From: Gigaspora rosea
Taxonomy: Eukaryota > Glomeromycota > Glomeromycetes > Diversisporales > Gigasporaceae
DNA: 64,000 nt
Reading direction: 5' to 3'
Assembly (NCBI GenBank): GCA_003550325.1
Contig: QKWP01000041.1
Coordinates: 253,328 to 317,327 of the forward strand
This document shows, in pieces, positions 48,827 through 59,204 of this stretch (positions are counted from its first letter, which is position 1; each line of letters starts with the position of its first letter). Under the pieces are notes generated by a model. That model ran no database searches. It was not told the DNA's origin and was given only the letters and a program-made list of their open reading frames with translations. Made by a program: the position numbers and the translations under genes.

Positions 48827-50380
48827 TCAACAGGAGTCAGCAGTTAACAATTTAAATCTACCGCTACTGTATTCAAGTACTTTCTTTATTGGCGTGATAG
48901 CAAGTATGTTTATATTTTGAAGTTGAAACCCACCTACTATATGACCAACTGCTTGAGCCGTAGTGTCACTAGTCTTAATAAAAGCAGGTCCGCCACTATC
49001 CCCTTTGACAAACTTCTTATTCCCTGTGTCTACATAAATTAAATCAGTAAGTATTTGCCAATTACGGTTAGCATCGAGAAATCTTGTTGATGCACCGATT
49101 TCTATAATTTCTCCACAGATATAAAGACTAACAACTCCAAACGCGCATACATTTGAGCCTTCTGAAAGAGTAATGTCTGACGTTACTGCGAGTTTCTGAT
49201 ATATATTATTATTATCGGGCGCAATAACACATGGTAACACATCTCGGGAATTCACATTTATAAAAGCAAAATCATTACCATCTATATCTCCTAATTCATA
49301 TACTTCTATATTTCCAATTGTATCGGCATCTTCTCCAGTTCCTACATAAACATTCTCATCCTTATTAAGAACAGCACAATGACCAGCTGTTAGTATACCA
49401 TTTGTTCCTCCATCTCTGATCATTGCAAAGCTAGTTGTGCATCTTTGACCACTTTTATCTATTTGACCTCCTACACCTATTGGATATCCACCATAAATGT
49501 TATTATCAAAAATTGCTTTGCTTTTTCTATTTTTATTTTCTTGTCGTTTTAATTTTGGGTTAGTTAAATTCACTTCAATATTATCCCCGTTAACAGTAAA
49601 TAGTGTAAGATTATAATAACCCCTATTTACTATATTCTTCAAGGGCATGTAATAAAGAATTTTGTGTTCCGGATCATCGTTGTTAGTATCCACAATATGA
49701 CCTAAAGCTTGAGCAGTTTTCTTTTTTCCATCAACATTCACAAAATAAACAGGACCACCCAAATCCTCTTCATGTTCGAAGCCATTTCCCCCCATATCTA
49801 CTTTATTTAGACCTTTCACTAATTTAGTTCCATTTTCCCAAGGATTAAGAATTGGAACTTCCACATCTAATTCTATTAATTTACCGCAGCGATAACCACT
49901 TTTTTGCCCATAAGCACAAACTTCCAATCCTGTTTCCGTAGGAGTAAGATAAGAAGTGACAGAATAAATTTCATCTACTCCGTCATTATTTAAGGATGGT
50001 CCAATAACATAGGGAGTAAATTGTGGTTGTTTCACGTTTTGGTAGTTTATGGTCACGTTCAAAATGGTAAAATCCAGACCTCCCACTTGGGGATCACTAT
50101 TACCAAATGCCGTTTCTTCAGTATATCCTAAAATTTCACTACCATCAGCAGTACTAAAACTATCATTATAACCGTTCATGGAACAACGTCCATCAGTAAC
50201 AATCATATAAATTATAGAGTTAGGAGGTTTTGGAGCATAATAAATAAAACTCGCTGTACAGGATTTATTAGATTTTTCACCAACAATTAACAAAGGGCTT
50301 CCACCGAAGATAATATTTTGGGCAGATGCTATATATATTAATAATAAATATAAAAATGAAATAATATAACTTTTTTCCAT
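48827..50380 (-). CDS. Secreted S1-family serine protease with an inactive N-terminal protease-like domain
   Basis: Single exon, 517 residues. Residues 1-20 (MEKSYIISFLYLLLIYIASA) form a secretion signal. Two trypsin/streptogrisin-like domains follow. The second (about 295-517) has the full triad: TAGHC (His334), NDFAF (Asp370) and KGDSGGPAF (Ser462), so it should cleave peptide bonds outside the cell. The first (about 23-255) has the same landmarks with key residues changed: TDGRC (Arg65 in place of His), LDFTI (Asp103 kept) and EEDLGGPVYF (Leu207 in place of Ser), so it cannot be catalytic. Both halves share the ALGHIV / AVGHIV tail and the CxxG-x-Y-x-CG (CAYGQKSGYRCG, CAFGVVSLYICG) segment, which shows a duplication. 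A basic linker with a KR pair (residues 278-279) separates them, a possible maturation site. The dead half may be an inhibitor, substrate-binding or folding domain; that is inference. The gene is isolated among repeats yet intact. Confidence 0.88.
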   Translation of the reverse strand: MEKSYIISFLYLLLIYIASAQNIIFGGSPLLIVGEKSNKSCTASFIYYAPKPPNSIIYMIVTDGRCSMNGYNDSFSTADGSEILGYTEETAFGNSDPQVGGLDFTILNVTINYQNVKQPQFTPYVIGPSLNNDGVDEIYSVTSYLTPTETGLEVCAYGQKSGYRCGKLIELDVEVPILNPWENGTKLVKGLNKVDMGGNGFEHEEDLGGPVYFVNVDGKKKTAQALGHIVDTNNDDPEHKILYYMPLKNIVNRGYYNLTLFTVNGDNIEVNLTNPKLKRQENKNRKSKAIFDNNIYGGYPIGVGGQIDKSGQRCTTSFAMIRDGGTNGILTAGHCAVLNKDENVYVGTGEDADTIGNIEVYELGDIDGNDFAFINVNSRDVLPCVIAPDNNNIYQKLAVTSDITLSEGSNVCAFGVVSLYICGEIIEIGASTRFLDANRNWQILTDLIYVDTGNKKFVKGDSGGPAFIKTSDTTAQAVGHIVGGFQLQNINILAITPIKKVLEYSSGRFKLLTADSC

Positions 50381-50432
50381 ATTCCAATTTTGTTTTCAGA
50401 AATGATACATCATCCGAATACAAAATTTTAGG

Positions 50433-50440
50433 TTTATATA
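50433..50440 (-). promoter_or_regulatory. Candidate TATA box of the protease gene
   Basis: TATATAAA on the minus strand, 53-60 bases upstream of the ATG at 50380; the most TATA-like word in a suitable place. Confidence 0.5.
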
Positions 50441-52433
50441 TTTTTTCAATGAATAAATTATTTTAATTAGTATAAAATAATAAGGTAATTTCTATTAGTA
50501 CACTAGCGTATGAACTTGGGTACATACAATAACTCAAAATTTTACCAATGAAATCACTTTTTGGTTATAACAAAAAAAAAAAACAACGCAAAATTTTAGT
50601 GTAAATTATTCACTAATTCAAACTCTAATTCTAGCTTTATCTAACTTTTATTTAATTATTTTTCTTAAAGTTATATTACATTGGTTTACTACTTCGGTTT
50701 AGTATAAACTATACTTTTCAACTTAAAGTTAACCCTTACCCTATACTTAAATCAGGTAATTTTTGGTTTACAATTTATATGTTAAACAGAGTTGTAAATC
50801 AATAATACCCATGTTTCATACACTAGTGTATTGTTAGAAATTTTCTTACAAATTATATCTGTTTTTCATACAATGGATAAATTAAGAAATTTCAAATAGT
50901 AATATGTATATTATTAAATTTTTATTCGTGTCAGAATCAAAATTAGGAAGATGAAATTGGTATTCATATTAACTTTGTTGACAACATCAGGAAATACCAG
51001 GAATGTATTAGAACATATACATTCGAGTTTTGCGTACATCCGCAACATCTTGGATATACATAAGGCTAAAAATTAATGGCAACATAATTTTTATGAAATA
51101 ATTAGTTTAAAGCTTGTAAATCCTTTGATTACGTATCATTTAAATTATTAATATGAAACGGTAATGGACAGCTCTAAATCACATCATTAATAATCAGTTA
51201 AATTAATTTTATAATTCACTTAATGTCGCGAATATCTTGAAATCTAAAAACCTCATTGGCTAATTACTAACTCTAACTGCGTGCACTTATTTGTGCGAGT
51301 GATACAAACCCAAAAAAAAACCCCAAAAGGGATCCTTAAAGCCGGTAGATCACGTGATATGCCATTTTTCATCAAAATTAGGGTTATGGCCACTTTGAGG
51401 CAAGTTTTTATAAGCAAACTAGTAGTTAGACACGTCCAAATGTACGTGCTTAAATTAATTTTTTTATTCGTATTTTTTTTTTAGATTATTTTATTAAAAG
51501 TTTTTATTTAATTTTAATTATATAACTTAAATATATATATATATATATATATTACAATCAAAAATTGAAACCGCCTAGAAAAAAAGTTTTTTTTTAACAA
51601 TTAACCATTTAATGCGCCTAACAGTTTAACCCACTTGGGTTTAATACCATTTAGCTTAAACTAACAGTATAAAGAAAATTTGTGCTGCTAAATAATTTTA
51701 ACTCTTAACGACAATCTGTTTATCTATGATATTTCTTAAATACGTGTGCCAAATTGTTTCATTTCCATAGTAATTTGATATGTCATGAACACACACATGG
51801 AAAAATGATTGTAAAATTATAAAATTATCAACGACGATATTGATAAATAGTTAATTTGAATAAAAATAAAATGAATAAGAAAAGGTAATATGCCATCTTT
51901 TTTTAATTAGAATAATTAGAGGTGAAGATTGAAATAATAAAATTAAATGTACTATATAAACTTAAAATGTATAAAAATAATTTGAGTGCTGCAAAGAGAA
52001 AATGAGGTTGTGGACTTTCAAGTTTATCTTTTAAATTAATTGGCAAGTAATAGATTAAATTAAACTCTTGTAAGAAACTTTCTTGGCATCATAATTGATC
52101 TTTCTTTTTTTAGGAGTTCAAAATGTGAACGAAATTGGCACTAAGTTATAGTTTGTTTCCTTTTTAGGAGTTTAATAAGATTACATGATCTAAAATTAAC
52201 CAACAAAATTGGGTAAAAGTGAAAGATGAATAAAATTTTAATACTATAGATGATGTATATTATTATTCATAGTTTACATTTCTGATTTTGCGTGACATAG
52301 TGATGTAGCTACCTCATTTATACTTATTTTAACTTCAACTATAGTTTATTTGTAATTGCCTAAAAAAAATTATCCGTTCGTTTAACGGTTTAACCTAACT
52401 GGTTTTAATACCATTCCGAAAAGATCAACGTCA
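50441..52433. other. AT-rich intergenic DNA
   Basis: No supportable gene; the frame at 51281 has no recognisable content. An (AT)11 run lies at 51530-51552. The phrase GTTTAACCYACTKGGTTTAA occurs near 51622 and, diverged, near 52385, perhaps a repeat about 770 bp apart. Confidence 0.4.
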
Positions 52434-52799
52434 TTCAAACATAGTGGTCGTACCCTAGGGTACAATAACCGGTTAAATGTTAGGCTATCCGGATACCCGA
52501 ATTATAAAACTGATAAACAGATAAATTATTGAGGTATCCGGTTAACTTAAGATATAATATAGGATAATACAATTATAATAAAAATTTTAATTTGCGTATT
52601 ATTTATATACTAGCATCACTTGGTGTATAACTTGTCTACATCATAAATTTAATGTATTTTAAATAAAACATGATTTTAATATTTCGTTTGCTTATTATAT
52701 TTATTTAATAGGTGATATAAATCAATTACACTTTAAACTTATACTGGCTTTCAGTTTTTTGTAAGTATAATAATAATTATTATGTTCCACATCATTTCT

Positions 52800-53275
52800 G
52801 AATTTACGTAAATTCTGACCCGCTTGTGAACGAAGTCACAAGGCGGGTATTTATTGCGAGTCACCGGACTTGCCATGTGATGGCAGATCACTGACGAAAT
52901 GGTATTTGAGTAACCTGATGATCTGCATCGATCTCTTTGTTCTTTGAGTTTTCTGCTTGACATTGTGTCCAGCTATCCCCCCCCGCCACGCCCCAAAAAA
53001 GGTGAATAGAAAGAAGAGGGGTAGAAAAAGGGCAATGCAGTATTACGGAGTCACTGGACTTTCGTTGAGAATGAAAAAAAGAAACAAGCAAAGCGATCGA
53101 AGTACTATGCTCGAAAAGGTCTGCTCACGTGACGTCCTGCGGCTTGTTCCGCGACCCCATCCCCATACTGTATTACGTTGTTGCATAGGAGATCATGATG
53201 GTAAGAGGACGCGACTGTAGGTGGAAAGGTTGGTCACGACTGTTGTGTGCGAGGAAGGGGCACACGACGAGATGA
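52800..53275. other. GC-rich cargo of the hAT-type element
   Basis: Begins with a hairpin, ACCCGC-TTGTGA and its inverse around ACGAAG (52816-52848, one bulged base). It has an eight-C run (52978), GTCACTGGACTT / GTCACCGGACTT words twice, and CACGTGACGTCC. Frames are open on both strands (52751-52963 and 52888-53091 minus, 52957-53220 plus) but overlap and show no domain, so I do not call a gene. It may be a captured host promoter or exon. Confidence 0.4.
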
Positions 53276-53283
53276 GCAATAAT

Positions 53284-53580
53284 AATGAATTAACATGTGT
53301 TCTTTCTCGATTTTCACCTTGTATGCAGATCATGTAATAAATTACTGATAATAATTACTTATTGTTCCACATCATTTCTGGAATTAATTCTGAATTGACG
53401 TGTTCTTTCTCGATTTTCATCTTGTATGCAGATCATGTAATAAATTACTGATAATAATTACTTATTGTTCCACATCATTTCTGAATTTAATTCTGAATGA
53501 ACATGCGTTCTTTCTCGATTTTCATCGATTGTGAAATGCACAGCAATGTAATAAATTACTGATAATAATTACTTAATAAT
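53284..53580. repeat. Triplicated unit of about 103 bp
   Basis: GTGTTCTTTCTCGATTTTCA followed by TATGCAGATCATGTAATAAA and TTACTGATAATAATTACTTA starts at 53297, 53400 and about 53505. The piece TGTTCCACATCATTTCTGAA also stands at 52780, before the GC-rich cargo. Confidence 0.85.
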
Positions 53581-54159
53581 AATTACATTGTTTTTTTTTC
53601 ATTAATATATATAAAGATTGTTCTTTTATTGTTTCGTCATTTTTTTTTTTGCATTGGCGTAACAGAAGAACTTCTCATGCCTAAACAAAATAGGAATAAC
53701 TTTAGATGCAAGTTTTTTATGTCGAAAAAGATAAATTTATGTTTGCTTAAAAAAATTTAGTAATTATCTTCTAGACATGACAAATGTGGATGTGTTCTAC
53801 GCAGGGAATGTAAAAATTATTAATTACATTGTTAAATATATATGAATATTAGAACTATTCTTTTAATGTATGAAAAGTTAGCATTTAATATTTAGGCGAG
53901 CATATAGTGATTCATTTTTATTCGTTTTTATTTATTTATTTATTTATTTTTCTAATTTTTTTACTTTATTATTATAGAGTTATTTTATTTGATCTATGCA
54001 TTAATACTGTATATATAAATCAACAATCATATAAATATCTTATCCGGATATAACCGTTATCCTTTTATTTGAATAGGATATAAAACCGGTTATTAAATTT
54101 TGTTAAAGGTTACAACCTTTCGGATAAAAAGTTATCCGGGTACGAGCACTATTCAAACA

Positions 54160-55574
54160 TCACCCTTAAAAATTTTCACTATCTGGTCAAATCAAAATTT
54201 AAGTCATAAAATCAAACAAAAACACATTAAAACTCTAACACTAACATTATTCTACCTAAGCGAAGCAAAATTTTATGTGATTAAATGTTTTCAACCCTTA
54301 GTTATTTATGGTATATCTTGATTTTAGTATGCCAATTTTTTAAATATTTTTAGCAACTTTCGGATTATAATATAGATATCGTAAATCACATGATCATCAT
54401 ACCATATTGGAATTCTTGCTTTCAGGACTATTATAGTCCCAAAAGGAGTTCTTTTTCTTTTAGCAAAGACCCCATATGTAAGAATAATAACGACGGTATT
54501 AATAAATAAATGATATTATATGCACTGTAGTATGAAGACATTTATTTAGAAATAAAATAAATAAATAAAAAAAAGTGCACAGATAAAAATCTGAAATGAA
54601 CCTGAAATGTATAGAATAATACCAAGGGAAAAAATGTGACTTCAGGTGTTTTCAAGCTTATTTATTATTTATTAGATTCAACTCGTGAAAAATTTGTGAT
54701 ATTATCTGTTATTGATTGTGATTACGTATCGTATACGATTTTATAGAGCCTAATCTGGTAAATAATAAGGGGTAAAATCGAAAGTTCGAAAACTTATCTT
54801 TATAACAAATACATATTATTTTTTTAATAATATAAGTCAGCACTCATGAATAATTAACCGGATCACGATAACTGAAATTGAATTGTATGCATATGCATGT
54901 TAAAATATATAAATCTTTTATCTTACCTACAATTTATATACATGTTATTTTTTATTAATAGTTTAATTAACAATTCTTGTCTATCTAGGGTAAATGAACT
55001 TTGTTGAAATGAGAAAGAATACAATATGTTTATCACTTCTAAACTTGGTTACGTATACGATTGGTTACATAAGTACCGAAATTGACCAGTCAGAATTGAA
55101 TTTTAATAAAATATAGAAGATAGATATAGATTTAGTTACTGTGCAATGGTAATTAATTCCTGCATAGATGGAGAAACTTAACCTATACCCTGGGTATAGG
55201 GTCTTATCCTGTGTCTGTCATGTGACTATGTTTATAAAATTAAAGAAAAAACTTAACCTGAACCGGGGGTCTATGATTAATCCATAGACCCCTCCAGTTT
55301 ACATATATAACGATCTGCATAATTTTTTTGTTTTGATGCTTTATCATCACTTAGTTTTTAGTATTGTCATTCTTGGTGTCATTGCTTTTGGTGTGCATTT
55401 TTGTTGTGCCAAAGTCATTATAGTTTCACTGTAGATGTCAGTGCTTCCTAGTGAGTTGTTATTTTTTTTACCTTTTTTAGATTTTTTTTTTTGCTGCCAG
55501 GCTTTTCATTTCTTTTAGTATATTTTTCATAGGCCTTATGAGTTTTCATGCGTTCTCATTATCAGAGTCACAAT
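54160..55574. other. AT-rich intergenic DNA with two hairpins
   Basis: No gene. Two short palindromes follow similar leads (AAACTTAACCT): CCTATACCC-TGGGTATAGG at 55182-55200 and GGGGTCTATG-ATTAATC-CATAGACCCC at 55265-55292. Confidence 0.45.
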
Positions 55575-56532
55575 CAGGGTTGGCATTGGACAATGTCCAA
55601 ATAAATTATAAAATTATTGAAATTGTCAATTGGACATATGTTCAATTGTCCAATAATTTTATTGGACAATTTTAATAATAAGACGATAAAAGCTGAAAAT
55701 AGGCTACTCAAAAACTTTTTGATCTAGTCCAAACTTTACTATGCAAATCGATTAAAGTCACTTATCTTCAGGTGATCAAAATACACTTACTCTAAAATTT
55801 TTATTAGTATTGGAGAACTTTTTATTATTTGATTTTGATTTTTACATTCTACGAAAAAATTAAAATTTTTTAAAAAATATATTCGACAAACATAAAAATC
55901 AAAAGTCAAATAATAAAGTTCTCTAATCCTAGTAAAATTTTTAGAGTAAGTGTATTTTGATCTCCTGAATAAGTTTACCTAAGTGACTTTAATCGATTCA
56001 CATAGTAAAATTTAGACTTTCCTATGTAGCAACTATCTGTGATTAACCAAAAATCGATTATATTTGAAATAAGCTACCCCATTTTCTTATAATATACCTT
56101 TATTTTAAAATTAAAATAAAATCAATTATTGTTATTATTCTTTTTGAAATACAATTATTTTACAGTTTCTAAAACTCTGTTTGATTAATCATATTTCATT
56201 AGCTAATATCAAATATATATATTGTAAAAAAAATGGAATATAAGTTAATTTAGTAGCATGAATATATATGTATATATGCATATTTTTATAATAATTATTT
56301 ATTATTATTATCAGTATACTTTTTAAATATACTGTAAATTAAAGATATTTTGTATTAGTAAATATTGGCCAGAATTAAGTTTAATTTAGGCCAAGATTAA
56401 ACTAATTTTTTTTTAATGTCCAATAAAAAAAGTTACTATATCCAATCAAAATTATTTAAACAATTGGACATTGTCCAAATGTCCAAATGTCCAAATTGTC
56501 CAAATGTCCAATATTATAATATGCCATTCCTG
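55575..56532. mobile_element. Non-autonomous hAT-type element, 958 bp
   Basis: Tips CAGGGTTGGCAT and (inverse) CAGGAATGGCAT; flanks GTCACAAT and GTCACTAT (one mismatch). Many TGTCCAA words near both ends. A foldback unit at 55682-56085 is inserted or included. Confidence 0.7.
55682..56085. repeat. Foldback unit related to 27494-28290
   Basis: Palindrome with arms TTTACTATGCAAATCGATTAAAGTCACTTA..., GATCAAAATACACTTACTCT and TTATTATTTGA...; end words AAATAGGCTACTC and AAATAAGCTACCCCA. Same order of phrases as in the elements at 27494-28290. Confidence 0.7.
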
Positions 56533-56788
56533 GTCACTATGGTTTCTTTCTAGCAAAGACATTTTTTGGGTGTATTTTTTATTAGTTCTTGTAGTTCTTT
56601 GTATGTTACTTGCTGCTTTTTAATATTTGTGGACTTTATTATTTTTTTTGATAGATTTTTTTGTTCTTTTATCTGAATTTTGTTTCACTTTTTCACCTTT
56701 TTTTATTTTTTTTTTGCTTATATATATATATATATTTTTTGAACCTTGGCATATCTTGCCGTAGCTTTATTTATATAGTTATATTTAT

Positions 56789-56996
56789 TAGGGGTCTTAA
56801 CCGGGTCGGGTCTGACCCAACCCGACCTGGGTCAGACCCAACCCGGGTCAGGTTGGGTCAGATCAAACTCGGGTCGGGTCAGACCCGGGTCAGAAAAATC
56901 CCGGATTGGGTCAGACCCGGGTCAGAAAAAACCTGGGTCGGGTCAGACCCGGGTCAGACCCGGGTTAATGATGATGACGCATGACGATTGCAAAAA
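56789..56996. repeat. GGGTC-rich left end
   Basis: About fifteen GGGTC/GACCC words in 170 bp, many as the palindrome GACCCGGGTC. Extreme G+C against the local background. Confidence 0.85.
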
Positions 56997-57143
56997 TAAA
57001 TAAATAATTAATTAATTTATTATAAAAAAGTTTTCATAGATAAATAGAACTTCGTACGTATGTACAATTTTTACAGGCAAAATTCTCGTGATCTAGTGAT
57101 CGGATCTGCATCATTTTAAAGTATGTATGCAGTGATCACAGAT

Positions 57144-57349
57144 TAGTGGTCGTACCCCCCTAGGGTACAATAACCGGTTAACTGTTAGGCTATCCGGATA
57201 CCCGAATTATAAACTTGATAAGATAAATTATTGAGGTATCCGGTTAACTTAAGATATGATATAGGATAATATAGGGTAAAATACAATAATAATAAATATT
57301 TTAATTTGCGTATTATTTATATACTAGCATCACCGGTGTAAAACTTGTC
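57144..57349. mobile_element. Truncated left end of the 52442-type hAT
   Basis: Matches 52442-52635 closely from TAGTGGTCGTACCC through CTATCCGGATACCCGAATTA to AACTTGTC. Homology ends at 57349, where bacterial-like sequence begins. No right end was found. Confidence 0.8.
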
Positions 57350-57947
57350 GGGTGGCAAAAATAAAGTCAGCCAGAAAAAGAATTACAAGAGTTAAAAGAG
57401 CAATTACAAAACAAAAATGACCCTGCTAAAAAGCAAGACTAACTCATAACGACTAATTTCATTTTCATTTAAAATAGCCGTAAAAACGGCTTGGGTGAAT
57501 AATCTTTGCTTGACCTGTGGTCCAGCTCACTCAAAAAAATCTCATATTTTAGGGGCACAACGCTGATTACCTAATTTAAATTGTCTTTCCTCCTCTTGGC
57601 TTAAAAGGGGCAAACCTATAAGCCTTAACCAAATCGATTTGACCACTAGCGACTTAATTTATTTAGAAAACGCCCCCGAAATTGCCCTGGAACAAATTAT
57701 TGCTACCAAAAGAGTAATATTGATTATGCCGGAGATGACAAAGATCGTTTATGAAGATTTCATATTAAGGGCAATCCTTTTATTTCTCCCAAAGAACGAC
57801 GAGAAATTTTTTATTGTCAGCGATTAAGTACTTACTGACACGTTAAACGAGATGCTGTGCCGTGCCATCTCAACCAGTAAAAAGGACTAGAAAAAAAGAA
57901 GTTGAAAACGAACCATTAAAACTTTTAAAGGGCCAAGAAAAACCTAC

Positions 57948-57952
57948 GGAGG
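57948..57952 (+). promoter_or_regulatory. Shine-Dalgarno-like GGAGG
   Basis: GGAGG ends 12 bases before the ATG at 57965, inside the end of the preceding frame: the arrangement of a bacterial operon. Meaningless for fungal translation. Confidence 0.4.
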
Positions 57953-57964
57953 ATATTAAATAAC

Positions 57965-58111
57965 ATGGTAAGAGAAACGAATAAATTGTATTTAAAGGAA
58001 ATACTACAAGAAATTAAGGAAATTAAAGCAACCATAGGGAATTTTGTACCGTGCGAAAAAGGACAGCAGGGGTGATCTAACTCTTGCGGCTGAGGTTATT
58101 ATTTGCCATAA
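57965..58111 (+). CDS. Small bacterial-like frame using TGA as Trp (48 aa), probably a relic
   Basis: Starts with ATG one base after the stop of the previous frame. Reads MVRETNKLYLKEILQEIKEI, then ATIGNFVPCEKGQQG, W(TGA), SNSCG, W(TGA), GYYLP and TAA. The first half looks helical or coiled-coil, the tail is Gly/Cys-rich. With the standard code it would end after QQG. The family is unknown. Inside a fungal transposon it is unlikely to be expressed as such. An AT-rich palindrome TTATTAT-TTGCC-ATAATAA overlaps the end, and GCACGGGGTTTTTTT follows. Confidence 0.35.
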
Positions 58112-58140
58112 TAATTAGCACGGGGTTTTTTTGTTATTTT

Positions 58141-58342
58141 GGTTCCCTCCGCCCGGGCGATAAATAAAGACAAATAACTCATGACTGTGAACCAATCCGA
58201 GTAAATGAGTTCTGGCTCTTCTCGTTAGTCAGGCCTTAAAACCCAAATCTTATTTATTTTTAATTAAAATTCGAATACACTTATTTATATGACCTTCATT
58301 ATTATTAATTATTTTATTGTTAATCGATACTGCTTCTAATAT
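58141..58342. other. Unassigned DNA in the hAT-type element
   Basis: CCGCCCGGGCG at about 58149 and an ACTCAT / ATGAGT pair near 58177-58210 may still belong to the bacterial-like segment. No frame. Confidence 0.35.
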
Positions 58343-58930
58343 TGGGGTGTCACACGGACTAATTAATCAAAATTATGTTCGATAACTATGTGATTTATCA
58401 TATTGCAGATTTTTTACGTTACCACAAAGCAAATCGATTTACTTCTATATACCGTATCGGATTTTATTAACTCATATGAAAATCGATATTTTAGATATTT
58501 TAAAATGTATCAACTTATTATATAGGCGTGCAATCGCCTTGAAATTTTCACCAGTTATTTATAAAGTCAAAAAATAAAGCTATGGTTTTATTTTTTCTAT
58601 TAATAGCGGTATGTGGATTTTGAGCATTCACTTTATAGAGTACTTGAAAATTCATTAATTAGGACGTTACATTAAAACATATAAATCAAAACTTAATTAG
58701 AACTTTAGCGAAAAATCAACCATAGCTACTTTGAAACAGTTCTGACGAACAGCTTTCAATTAAAAAAAAATTAGATAAGTAAGTACAATATTTATGTGAT
58801 ACCTTTAGAATTTTACGCTTTTCTTTATAAAATTACGTTCGATCATTTATTTTAATTTTACTGACAAAAATCTGCATTATGATATAGTTATCGGACATAG
58901 TTTTGATTAATTAGTCCGTGTGACACCCCA
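58343..58930. mobile_element. MULE-type MITE, 588 bp, 9-bp target duplication
   Basis: TGGGGTGTCACACGGACTAA at both ends in inverse orientation, inverted homology continuing through TCAAAAYTATGTYCGATAAC; TTCTAATAT on both sides (58334-58342 and 58931-58939). Interior shares ATCAACCATAG, AAGTAAGTACAAT and ACTTAATTAGAACTTT with the MITE at 17868. Confidence 0.88.
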
Positions 58931-59204
58931 TTCTAATATCGTTTTATTATTATTAAATAGTTTGACCTGCATAATAAAAAAATTTTTACTTATCTTGTCA
59001 AATGGGTGTCTCTAAGCACTCCCATTTCATTTTTCGATTTCAAAATTTTGATATACAAATAAAATTTTTTAAACTCTTATTTATTTCCGAAATGGATCTC
59101 TTTGTCTGGCCACTAATGACACCTGACGAATACGTAAGTTAGAATAGAATATACAAAGTACCAACTTTATACGGCCTTAGATAGGTTTTAGGTAGTAATA
59201 TAAT

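Larger units (their letters stand above)
52442..54151. mobile_element. Non-autonomous hAT-type element, 1.71 kb, with GC-rich cargo
   Basis: Tips TAGTGGTCGTACCC and (inverse) TAGTGCTCGTACCC; TTCAAACA on both sides (52434-52441 and 54152-54159). Subterminal ATCCGGATA and AACCGGTT words on both ends. A copy of the left 200 bp is present at 57144. Its interior at about 52800-53275 is much richer in G and C than its surroundings and is followed by a triplicated 103-bp unit. No transposase. Confidence 0.85.
57350..58140 (+). other. Bacterial-like segment, perhaps from a mycoplasma-related endobacterium
   Basis: More G+C than the flanks. A coiled-coil-like C-terminus (SQPEKELQELKEQLQNKN, stop near 57442) is followed by a perfect hairpin AGCCGT-AAAA-ACGGCT (57476-57491). 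From about 57650, a frame reads NIDYAGDDKDRL-W-RFHIKGN, ISPKERREIFYCQRLSTY-W-HVKR, where both W are TGA codons; it then shifts to QPVKRTRKKEVENEPLKLL and KGQEKPTEDIK, ending TAA 57963. One C later an ATG starts a small frame. TGA as Trp, compact spacing and GGAGG before the ATG fit Mollicutes. I cannot name any of the proteins. The minus strand is also open over 57400-57645 if TGA is read as Trp. Chance frames or an assembly chimera are not excluded. Confidence 0.45.

Noticed and set aside
52751-53220. Open frames on both strands in the GC-rich part of the hAT-type element
   Set aside because: They overlap each other, contain no recognisable domain and are expected where stop codons are rare because of base composition.
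56789-56996. GGGTC/TTAGGGG repeats as telomeric sequence
   Set aside because: The unit is not a regular TTAGGG repeat, it is palindromic, it lies at both ends of an internal element, and an 8-bp target duplication flanks it.
57476-57491. Hairpin AGCCGT-AAAA-ACGGCT as a rho-independent terminator
   Set aside because: On the plus strand it is followed by TGGG and not by a T run, so only a hairpin is claimed.
57639-57827. 62-codon frame starting TTG as a separate protein
   Set aside because: It has no ATG or ribosome site and overlaps the TGA-Trp frame, which has a more protein-like composition; it may still hold the first part of the same gene before a frame change.
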